Shown one piece after another: positions 13,452 to 20,364 of a stretch of 20,364 nt of DNA (its first letter is position 1; every line of letters starts with the position of its first letter). The notes beneath the pieces are model-generated. The model searched no databases. It was given only the letters and a program-made list of their open reading frames with translations, and had not been told where the DNA came from. This DNA comes from Porphyromonadaceae bacterium UBA7042 (GTDB taxonomy: Bacteria; Bacteroidota; Bacteroidia; Bacteroidales; Muribaculaceae), in NCBI GenBank assembly GCA_002494015.1, contig DLAR01000039.1, positions 1-20,364 on the forward strand, written 5' to 3'. The translations under genes and the position numbers were made by a program.

Positions 13452-15188
13452 ATGAAATTTATAAAACATATAGCGACTGCTGCTTTATGCATGATTGCAT
13501 CAGCCAGCTGCACCGACTTGGATGAAACACTTTATGATCAGGTCGGAACACAGAACTACTACAATACAAAAAATGACGTAATCCGTGCGGCATTTCGACC
13601 CTTTGAGCACGCATTCTGGAGCATTGGCAGCCGCCATGTCCTCAATGAACTGTCAGCCGACCAACTGATAACCCCTACCCGTGACGGATGGTGGGATGAT
13701 GGAGGCAAATGGCGTCGACTTCATTACCACCAGTGGAATGTCGAGGATGGCGGAGATGCGCAGACCGAGTGGAATGGTTGTTTCCAAGGCATCATGCAGT
13801 GCAACTATGTCATTGAGGATCTTGCACAGCTTGACCCGGACCGTTTCGGTTTCTCCCGGCCGGAGTTTGACAACATCAATGCTCAGTGTCGTGCTCTCCG
13901 TGCATGGTTCTACCTACGCCTGCTCGATGCTTTCCGCAATATCCCGCTCGCTGTCAGCTACAGCGACGTGTCACTCAACACCGAGACTCAGGTAGCGCCC
14001 AAAGTCATCTTTGAATTTATCGAGTCAGAACTGAAAGACTGCACATCTTTACTTGCAAAGAAACCCGGACTTGGTGCCGGAGCCAATATTCAGGGACAAT
14101 GGACTCAGGCGGGAGCCGCCGCTCTTCTGGTGAGACTGTATCTTAACGCCGAAGTTTATATCGGTGAAAACCGTTATACGGATTGCGAGAAAGTCGCCCA
14201 AGATATTCTTGACGGTATATATGGCAATTATGCCGTCGCCGACCGCTGGGATGCTGCCTTTGACTGGGACAATGACCAGTGTGATGAAGTTATCTTCGGA
14301 TTTCCGGCCTCTCAGGGTTATTCCTATTGGCATTATCAGGGAGACACCTATTGGTGGACTGTCCCAGCGCGTGCCCGCTATTATTTCGGAGACAAAAAGG
14401 CAAAGGCCGGAGACCACAACACGAAATATGCCGCCTCACCGTCATATGATCTCGACGGAAATCTCTATCCCTATGAGCTTGGCATGCCGGTTCAGAATTT
14501 CAGGAAATACCCCGGCGATGAGCGAATGAAACTTTATCGCAATCTTGGAGACAGCCGTCGTGAAGGCATGTTCCTGTTCGGCTACCTTGAATACACCGAT
14601 GAAAATGGCAAAAAAGCGCGTGTCCGTGCGCCGGAACAGCCCTATGACCTGTATATCCGTGACGCTGTCGGCAACTTCCAGAGTATGGCTCCCGACAAAT
14701 GGCCCGCAAACAAGACAAGCAACCTTATGAACGGAGACCATAATTCAGGATGGCATTTCGCCAAATATCCTTTCTATAGTGACGAAGACGCGCATCAGAT
14801 GGAAAGTGATTACACCGAGATAAGACTGCCCGAAGTCATCTATTCGCTTGCCGAATGCAAGCTGCGTTCCGGCAAAAAGGCGGAAGCCGCCCGGCTGCTC
14901 AACAGCGTCAGAAAACGCAACTATCCCGAAGACAATCATGCCGAGGTGCTTTATTCGCCTGAGGGGAAAGCTCAACTTGATGAAAAAGAAATTCTTGCAG
15001 AATGGGGACGCGAATTTTTCGCCGAGAGTCGCCGCCGTATCGATCTGATACGTTTCGGCAAATTCAGCACCGGAACATGGTGGGACAAAAACCCGGATGC
15101 GGACAGCAACACTGAAATTTTCCCGATTATGAGACCGATTCTTAATTCCAACCCTTCTTTGGTGCAGAATCCGGGCTATAGCAAGTAA
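13452..15188 (+). CDS. SusD/RagB-type surface glycan-binding lipoprotein
   Basis: A 578-residue SusD-family lipoprotein that caps the SusC-like channel and captures glycan at the cell surface. I start it at the ATG at 13452 because this gives a clean lipoprotein signal with Cys20 (SASC). The open frame extends to an ATG at 13419, but that would overlap the SusC-like gene and add a polar leader. After the Cys comes a short acidic stretch (TDLDE), in line with surface export in Bacteroidota. The SusD helical fold is visible in the FQGIMQCNYVIED and RALRAWFYLRLLDAFRN blocks and in the C-terminal RLPEVIYSLAECKLRSG and EILAEWGREFFAE-RR-DLIRFG segments. Trp- and Tyr-rich stretches (around 76-95 and 295-310) may contact sugar. 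Ends 24 bases before the SusE/F-like gene. Confidence 0.94.
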   Translation: MKFIKHIATAALCMIASASCTDLDETLYDQVGTQNYYNTKNDVIRAAFRPFEHAFWSIGSRHVLNELSADQLITPTRDGWWDDGGKWRRLHYHQWNVEDGGDAQTEWNGCFQGIMQCNYVIEDLAQLDPDRFGFSRPEFDNINAQCRALRAWFYLRLLDAFRNIPLAVSYSDVSLNTETQVAPKVIFEFIESELKDCTSLLAKKPGLGAGANIQGQWTQAGAAALLVRLYLNAEVYIGENRYTDCEKVAQDILDGIYGNYAVADRWDAAFDWDNDQCDEVIFGFPASQGYSYWHYQGDTYWWTVPARARYYFGDKKAKAGDHNTKYAASPSYDLDGNLYPYELGMPVQNFRKYPGDERMKLYRNLGDSRREGMFLFGYLEYTDENGKKARVRAPEQPYDLYIRDAVGNFQSMAPDKWPANKTSNLMNGDHNSGWHFAKYPFYSDEDAHQMESDYTEIRLPEVIYSLAECKLRSGKKAEAARLLNSVRKRNYPEDNHAEVLYSPEGKAQLDEKEILAEWGREFFAESRRRIDLIRFGKFSTGTWWDKNPDADSNTEIFPIMRPILNSNPSLVQNPGYSK

Positions 15189-15212
15189 TTTTTACAATCT
15201 CACTGAAAACAA

Positions 15213-16769
15213 ATGAAACTAAAGAATATATTATATGCCTTTACCGGCTTGGCAATTGCCTCGTCCGTGACCGGTTGTGATGGAGAGAAAGACCTCATCA
15301 TCATCGATGGCAATCTGCCAATCAAGACATCCACTCTATATATGGTAGGCGATGCCACTCCCAACGGGTGGAGTATAGACGCACCCACCGCATTAGAGGC
15401 AAGTAAAGAAGACCCGCTGGTGTTTACATGGGAAGGCACCCTTAATGCGGGCGAAATGAAACTGTGTCTGACATCAGGCAGTTGGGACGCCCCCTTTATC
15501 CGTCCGATGAGCAATGGGGACGAAATTGGCAAGGCTGAAATCTCAGGTGCTGAATTCCAGATGCATGCGGGTGACCCCGACGAGAAGTGGAAGGTGACCG
15601 ACGCCGGTGTGTATCATCTTACTTTCGACCTCCGCAACTGGACTATGAGCAGCACATGGCTGCGAGGACAGGACGCTCCCGAGATTAAACCGATTGAAAC
15701 CGATGTGCTTTATATAGTCGGCGATGCTACCCCCGCAGGATGGAATATTGATGCTCCTGTCGCTCTTGAAAAGAAATCGGCATATATCTTTGAATTTGAC
15801 GGACCGCTGATGGCAGGTGAATTCAAAGCATGTATAAGCACGGGCGACTGGGGTGTGGAATTTATCCGCCCGCTGTCTGACGGCTGCAAGATTGATAAGT
15901 CGGGTGCCGAGAGTGACGACTTTGTATTTGTAGCTAATCCTGACCATAAGTGGCGTGTGGCCGATGCCGGCATTTATCATCTGACATTCGACCTTGAAAA
16001 ATATACGATAACAGCAATTTTTAAAGAGGAACTCGCTAATGACAAGAATCCTATCGAGTCAGCAACTCTCTATATGATTGGTGATGCGACACCGGGTGGT
16101 TGGAGCATGGACGAAGCAACCGCATATACGGTATCTGACGACAACAAGTATATTTTCTCTTGGGAAGGCGAGCTTGTCGAGGGCAGCATGAAAGCCTGTC
16201 TTGAACCCGACGGCACATTCTCATGTCCTTTCATCCGTCCCGTCACGGCAAATTGCGAGATTTCTTCAAGCGGCGTGGCTTCTCCGGATTTTGTGTATAC
16301 CACCAATCCTGATGACCAATGGCGCGTGACAGAGGCCGGAACCTACAGAATAATTTTTGACCTTGAAAACTGGACTATCTCGGTCAAATCAATTGCAGGA
16401 AATGATGACGAGACCGAGCCGCTTGAAACCACTACCCTCTATATGATTGGCGACGCTACCCCCGGCGGATGGAGCATGGATGATTTGACGGCTTTGACTG
16501 TAGACAGCAATGACCGATATGTTTTCACATGGGAAGGAAACTTGAAAATAGGAGAAATGAAAGCGTGTCTCCAGCCCGACGGCACTTTTTCCTGCCCCTT
16601 CCTTCGCCCCTCTGTCGACGGATGCAGGATTGGAGAATCCGGGGTCGCTTCTTCAGACCTGATATATACCACAGACCCTGACAATAAGTGGAAAGTTGAA
16701 AAAGAAGGTCGATATAAACTGACATTCAATTTGAAAAAATGGACTATTGAGGCTGATTACCTCGACTAA
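15213..16769 (+). CDS. SusE/SusF-like outer-membrane lipoprotein with four tandem glycan-binding repeats
   Basis: A 518-residue lipoprotein (lipobox VTGC, Cys22, then DGEKD) built of four repeats starting at residues 42, 166, 286 and 409, with periods of 120-124. Each repeat starts LY-(I/V)GDATP-GW, has a central -FIRP- or -FLRP- block and ends W-V--AG-Y---FDL--WT. This is the SusE/SusF domain, known as a starch-binding module at the cell surface. B. thetaiotaomicron SusE and SusF carry two and three such modules behind an N-terminal Ig-like domain. Here there are four and almost no N-terminal spacer. Repeats 3 and 4 are the closest pair (shared MIGDATPGGWSMD, MKACL, PDGTFSCPF), suggesting a recent internal duplication. 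The likely role is to hold alpha-glucan near the SusC/D pair. Confidence 0.87.
   Translation: MKLKNILYAFTGLAIASSVTGCDGEKDLIIIDGNLPIKTSTLYMVGDATPNGWSIDAPTALEASKEDPLVFTWEGTLNAGEMKLCLTSGSWDAPFIRPMSNGDEIGKAEISGAEFQMHAGDPDEKWKVTDAGVYHLTFDLRNWTMSSTWLRGQDAPEIKPIETDVLYIVGDATPAGWNIDAPVALEKKSAYIFEFDGPLMAGEFKACISTGDWGVEFIRPLSDGCKIDKSGAESDDFVFVANPDHKWRVADAGIYHLTFDLEKYTITAIFKEELANDKNPIESATLYMIGDATPGGWSMDEATAYTVSDDNKYIFSWEGELVEGSMKACLEPDGTFSCPFIRPVTANCEISSSGVASPDFVYTTNPDDQWRVTEAGTYRIIFDLENWTISVKSIAGNDDETEPLETTTLYMIGDATPGGWSMDDLTALTVDSNDRYVFTWEGNLKIGEMKACLQPDGTFSCPFLRPSVDGCRIGESGVASSDLIYTTDPDNKWKVEKEGRYKLTFNLKKWTIEADYLD
15336..16769 (+). repeat. Four tandem repeats of about 365 bases in the SusE/F-like gene
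   Basis: Repeat starts are at 15336, 15708, 16068 and 16437, each coding for LY-(V/I)GDATP-GW. Periods are 372, 360 and 369 bases. Copies 3 and 4 are the most alike in protein sequence. Confidence 0.85.
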
Positions 16770-16780
16770 TACCAATAAAT

Positions 16781-18211
16781 ATGATGAAAAAAATGACAAT
16801 ATTGGCTGCCTTGGCTGCCGGCATAGCGTTTGCGTCATGCAGCAACGAAATAGAAATGCGCTATCCTCCGAAGTATGAACTGCCCGAACTGCCCACTGTG
16901 GAGGGAATCCACACATACAAGGCGCCACTCTACTGGAGCGTGTATGAATACTGCTATGAACTGGAGCAGAACGGTGTGGCCAATTCTGACATGGATATCA
17001 CCCCTGACGAATGGGACAAAATAATCGACTGGGTGGCAACCGACCTCAAACCTTATGGATATGACATGGTGTGCACCGACGGTTTCATCCCCATGCCTGC
17101 CAATGACAAGTCAGGCTATATGACCCACTATGGATCCATGTCGCTCAAAGACCTTGTGGCAAAATGCAAAGCCAAGGGTCTTAAAGTGGGAGTCTATGAT
17201 AATCCGTTGTGGATTCACGGACCGAAGGAAACAAAGATAGAAGGAACTGACTATACCTTTGGGCAGCTCTATTATGACCATTCCCACACTATAATGAACC
17301 CCTCGGCTGAAAACATGTGGTTCAACTGGGTGGTAGCCGAAAACCCCGGTGCGAAAGAATATATCGATGGCTTTTTCAAGCACTATTCCGAACTCGGCAT
17401 CGACTATATCCGCATGGACTTTCTCTCATGGTATGAGGACGGCAAGGACCGCAACATCGGAATTGTCGGCCACGGGTATGGCCGGGAGTCATACGCCCGC
17501 GCGTTATCCTATATAGCGGAATCAGCTAAAAAATACGGCATCTTTACATCGCTTGTTATGCCTCACTTATACAATGATGCGGAAGTCGAGTCCAAATACG
17601 GCAACATGATCCGTATTGTAAGCGACACGGCCGGCGGAGGATGGTGGCACTGCTCTGCACAGGATAAGGGAAAGTCTTACACCACATGGCCTAACTGCAT
17701 GAACATGTTTGACGGCTTTACTTATTGGTCACATATTTCCGGACGCGAGAAGGTTATTCTGGACGGAGACTTTATCCGACTGAACAAATTTGACACTGAT
17801 GCAGAGAAAGAGACTGTCGTCTCGCTGCAACTGATGGCAGGCGGACCTGTTACCGTAGCTGACCAGTATAACACAATCGGCGATGATGTCAGATTCTACA
17901 CAAACACCGAAATACTTGAGCTCAATGCTGACCGATTTGTAGGCAAACCACTCTCCGGCAAACTTGGAGACCGCGACAATGAAATCTGGTATGGGCAGAT
18001 GTCTGACGGAGACTATGTCGTGGGACTATTCAACCGAGATGACAATTCTCGCCCCTACTCAATCAATTTACAGGACCTCGGAATAAGCGGGGAATGGAAA
18101 CAACGTGACTTGTGGCTTCATGCAGATGAAGGTGTTTCTTCAACAATTAAAGCTACGGTTGCTCCTCATGGCTGTAAAATCGTAAGACTATCAAAACAAA
18201 CCAATAACTAA
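16781..18211 (+). CDS. GH27-like (clan GH-D) glycoside hydrolase lipoprotein
   Basis: A 476-residue lipoprotein (FASC, Cys20), so probably attached to the outer membrane. A (beta/alpha)8 catalytic domain (about 45-370) leads to a C-terminal beta domain ending RDLWLHADEG and ATVAPHGCKIVRL, a typical GH27 tail. Probable catalytic residues are the nucleophile Asp213 in IRMDFL and the acid/base Asp282 in RIVSD; the Arg278-to-Asp282 spacing equals Arg227-Asp231 of human alpha-galactosidase A. Galactose-contact positions differ: the DD pair is D100-G101, the Lys two residues before the nucleophile is Arg211, and the Glu203 position appears to be Val259. Alpha-galactosidase activity is therefore doubtful. 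GH27 also contains isomaltodextranases, and the neighbouring SusB-like GH97 favours an alpha-glucan-active enzyme. Starts 11 bases after the SusE/F-like gene. Confidence 0.68.
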   Translation: MMKKMTILAALAAGIAFASCSNEIEMRYPPKYELPELPTVEGIHTYKAPLYWSVYEYCYELEQNGVANSDMDITPDEWDKIIDWVATDLKPYGYDMVCTDGFIPMPANDKSGYMTHYGSMSLKDLVAKCKAKGLKVGVYDNPLWIHGPKETKIEGTDYTFGQLYYDHSHTIMNPSAENMWFNWVVAENPGAKEYIDGFFKHYSELGIDYIRMDFLSWYEDGKDRNIGIVGHGYGRESYARALSYIAESAKKYGIFTSLVMPHLYNDAEVESKYGNMIRIVSDTAGGGWWHCSAQDKGKSYTTWPNCMNMFDGFTYWSHISGREKVILDGDFIRLNKFDTDAEKETVVSLQLMAGGPVTVADQYNTIGDDVRFYTNTEILELNADRFVGKPLSGKLGDRDNEIWYGQMSDGDYVVGLFNRDDNSRPYSINLQDLGISGEWKQRDLWLHADEGVSSTIKATVAPHGCKIVRLSKQTNN

Positions 18212-18221
18212 TTAACCAACA

Positions 18222-20345
18222 ATGAAATACAATTTACATTCTGCCATGATGACCATCATGGCAGGCATGAGCCTCGTTTCTGTCCCAAGCGCGTCAGGTG
18301 CGGAATTAAGTTCCCCTAACGGCATTGTGACAGTTCATGCAGATGTGATTGACGGTGTCCCGACATACAGTGTCGATTATAAAGGCAAGACTGTAATCAA
18401 GCCGTCAACCCTCGGACTGGAACTTGCCGATGGCCCTGACATGACAAGCGGTTTTAAACTTCTTGAAACCAAAACCGCAAGTTTTGACGAAAACTGGAGT
18501 CCTGTGTGGGGCGAAAACAGTACGATAAGAAACAATTATAACGAACTGCTTCTTCGTCTCGACCAGCCCGGTGATTATAGAAAAATGGACATTCGATTCC
18601 GGGTATATGATGACGGTGTCGGTTTCCGTTATGAATTTCCGCAGGAAGGCGTTTTGACCTACTTTATCATAAAAGAGGAAAAAACCCAGTTTGCAATGAA
18701 CGGCGACCATACGGCATGGTGGATTGCCGGTGACTACGACACTCAGGAATATGATTATACCGAATGTCGTCTTTCTGAAATACGCGGCAAGATGAAAGAG
18801 GCCATTTCCAGCAATGCCTCGCAGACTCAGTTTTCCCCAACCGGTGTGCAGACGTCTCTCCAGATGAAAACTGACGACGGGTTATACATCAACCTGCATG
18901 AAGCGGCACTTGTCGATTACTCTTGCATGCATCTTGAACTTGATGATAAAAATATGGTTTTCACATCATGGCTTACTCCCGACGCCGAAGGCAACAAAGG
19001 CCATCTTCAGGTACCATGCCATTCACCGTGGCGCACTGTGATGGTGAGCGATGACGCCCGCGACATACTTGCGTCCAACCTGATTTTAAATCTTAATGAC
19101 CCGTGTGCCTACGATGACACATCGTGGATTAAACCGGTTAAATACATCGGCGTATGGTGGGAAATGATCGGAGGCGGCAAACAATGGTCCTACACATCCG
19201 ATCTGCCATCCGTCAAACTTAACAGCCTTGACTACACCCAGACAAAACCACACGGACAACATCCTGCCAATAACGACAATGTTAAGAAATACATTGACTT
19301 CGCTGCCGAGCATGGTTTTGACCAAGTCCTCGTAGAAGGCTGGAATGTGGGATGGGAAGACTGGTTTGGCCACTCAAAAGATTATGTGTTTGACTTTGTC
19401 ACCCCATATCCTGATTTTGACATAGAAATGCTCAATGAATACGCTCATTCCAAAGGCGTAAGACTCATGATGCACCATGAGACATCAGGCTCTGTGCGCA
19501 ACTATGAGCGCCACATGGACCAAGCCTATAACCTTATGGACAAATATGGCTACAATGCTGTCAAGAGCGGATATGTCGGCAATATGATTCCGCGAGGAGA
19601 ACACCATTACGGGCAATGGCTAAACAATCACTATCTATATGCGGTAACCGAAGCTGCAAAACACCATATCATGGTTAATGCGCATGAAGCAGTCCGCCCT
19701 ACCGGCCTTTGCCGCACCTACCCTAACCTTATTGGCAACGAAAGCGCAAGAGGCACTGAATATGAATCGTTTGCGGGAAATAAACCGTCTCACACCACTG
19801 TTCTTCCGTTTACGCGTCTGCAAGGAGGCCCAATGGACTATACTCCGGGAATTTTTGAAATGGACATGAAGAAGATTAATCCCAACAGTCAGGGTCATGT
19901 AAACAGCACACTCGCTCGACAACTCGCCTTGTATGTCACAATGTACAGCCCGTTACAGATGGCGGCCGACGTACCTGAGGTCTACAACCGCTTTCTCGAT
20001 GCCTTCCAGTTCATAAAAGATGTTGCCGTGGATTGGGATGAAAGCCATTATCTTGAAGCCGAGCCGGGACGATATATAGTAGCCGCCCGAAAAGCCAAAG
20101 GTAAAGAAGACTGGTATATCGGTTGCACAGCCGGTGAAAACGGTCATGAATCGACTCTTTCATTTGATTTTCTTGACAAAGACAAGAAATATGAAGCAAC
20201 GATATATGCCGATGCCGATGACGCTGATTATCTCACCAACCCGCAAGCATATACCATCGTCAGGAAAAAAGTAAACCACAAGACCAAGCTCAAGATGAAA
20301 GCAGCTCCCGGCGGCGGTTATGCAATTTCAGTCAAACCTCTTTAG
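18222..20345 (+). CDS. susB: GH97 inverting alpha-glucosidase, SusB-like, periplasmic
   Basis: A 707-residue GH97 enzyme with a signal peptide (cut near Ala27), an N-terminal beta-sandwich (about 28-290), a (beta/alpha)8 catalytic domain (about 300-600) and a short C-terminal beta domain. Segments such as HHETSGSVRNYE, MVNAHEAVRPTGL, NESARGTEYES and GGPMDYTPGIFE follow B. thetaiotaomicron SusB almost residue for residue. Glu420, Glu489, Glu507 and Glu513 correspond to SusB Glu439, Glu508, Glu526 and Glu532 with a constant offset of 19. These include the general base(s), the general acid and calcium ligands, so the enzyme should be the inverting alpha-glucosidase type, not the retaining alpha-galactosidase type of GH97. 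It would release glucose from imported alpha-1,4 or alpha-1,6 oligosaccharides. Starts 10 bases after the GH27 gene and ends in a small hairpin. Confidence 0.93.
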   Translation: MKYNLHSAMMTIMAGMSLVSVPSASGAELSSPNGIVTVHADVIDGVPTYSVDYKGKTVIKPSTLGLELADGPDMTSGFKLLETKTASFDENWSPVWGENSTIRNNYNELLLRLDQPGDYRKMDIRFRVYDDGVGFRYEFPQEGVLTYFIIKEEKTQFAMNGDHTAWWIAGDYDTQEYDYTECRLSEIRGKMKEAISSNASQTQFSPTGVQTSLQMKTDDGLYINLHEAALVDYSCMHLELDDKNMVFTSWLTPDAEGNKGHLQVPCHSPWRTVMVSDDARDILASNLILNLNDPCAYDDTSWIKPVKYIGVWWEMIGGGKQWSYTSDLPSVKLNSLDYTQTKPHGQHPANNDNVKKYIDFAAEHGFDQVLVEGWNVGWEDWFGHSKDYVFDFVTPYPDFDIEMLNEYAHSKGVRLMMHHETSGSVRNYERHMDQAYNLMDKYGYNAVKSGYVGNMIPRGEHHYGQWLNNHYLYAVTEAAKHHIMVNAHEAVRPTGLCRTYPNLIGNESARGTEYESFAGNKPSHTTVLPFTRLQGGPMDYTPGIFEMDMKKINPNSQGHVNSTLARQLALYVTMYSPLQMAADVPEVYNRFLDAFQFIKDVAVDWDESHYLEAEPGRYIVAARKAKGKEDWYIGCTAGENGHESTLSFDFLDKDKKYEATIYADADDADYLTNPQAYTIVRKKVNHKTKLKMKAAPGGGYAISVKPL

Positions 20346-20350
20346 AGGTT
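20335..20350 (+). terminator. Stop-codon-spanning hairpin after the GH97 gene
   Basis: AACCTC (20335-20340) pairs with GAGGTT (20345-20350) across a TTTA loop, with the TAG stop (20343-20345) at its right edge. A T-rich GTTTAAT follows. It may end the operon, though only 14 bases of downstream sequence are visible. Confidence 0.45.
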
Positions 20351-20364
20351 GTTTAATAACAAAT

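Noticed and set aside
15213..16769. Direct repeats read as a CRISPR or mobile repeat
   Set aside because: Periods of about 365 bases keep the reading frame and encode protein modules, so this is domain duplication.
16781..18211. Plain alpha-galactosidase annotation for the GH27 gene
   Set aside because: Several galactose-contact positions are changed and the operon otherwise points to an alpha-glucan.

Overview
The window looks like a chromosomal segment of a gut Bacteroidales bacterium, most likely a Muribaculaceae-type organism. The reasons are a SusC/SusD/SusE-F polysaccharide utilization locus, a GH97 enzyme very close to Bacteroides SusB, a DUF6377-type membrane regulator, lipoprotein signals typical of Bacteroidota, and several promoters matching the Bacteroidota -7 consensus TAnnTTTG. 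Family placement is inference; the phylum is well supported. I see no tRNA, rRNA, CRISPR array, insertion sequence or phage gene, and no gene-free stretch longer than 300 bases.

Left part (1-8260), housekeeping and envelope genes. A 59-residue membrane protein lies on the minus strand with its own promoter. A secreted SGNH hydrolase (420-1106) follows. Then comes a tight four-gene unit (1221-5288): a membrane-anchored family 2 glycosyltransferase with a degraded DxD motif, folB, a COG0523/CobW-type metallochaperone GTPase with a long His-rich segment, and lpxB. These genes overlap or lie 1-18 bases apart. A small AlkD-like HEAT protein (minus strand, 5292-5837) converges on lpxB with a 3-base gap. 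It diverges from a patatin-like phospholipase fused to an outer-membrane barrel (5923-8235).

Right part (8518-20345), an alpha-glucan utilization locus. A membrane-spanning TPR/DUF6377 regulator with a C-terminal helix-turn-helix (8518-10188) is followed by a 250-base control region. That region holds three CTTTAT direct repeats spaced exactly 14 bases apart, a TTGAT-A-ATCAA palindrome and a good Bacteroidota promoter. Downstream is a five-gene operon with 10-24 base gaps: a SusC-type TonB-dependent transporter, a SusD-type glycan-binding lipoprotein, a SusE/F-type lipoprotein made of four tandem repeats, a divergent GH27 lipoprotein, and a GH97 SusB-like alpha-glucosidase.

How the genes probably work together (inference): glycan is bound at the surface by the SusE/F-like and SusD-like lipoproteins, trimmed by the GH27 enzyme, imported by the SusC-like transporter and hydrolysed to glucose by the periplasmic GH97. 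Its products are probably sensed by the membrane regulator. No GH13 amylase or GH66 dextranase is present. The GH27 pocket differs from alpha-galactosidases at substrate-contact positions while keeping both catalytic aspartates. An alpha-1,6-glucan such as dextran or isomaltodextran is therefore a reasonable candidate substrate. This GH27 plus GH97 arrangement is the part of the window most worth following up.
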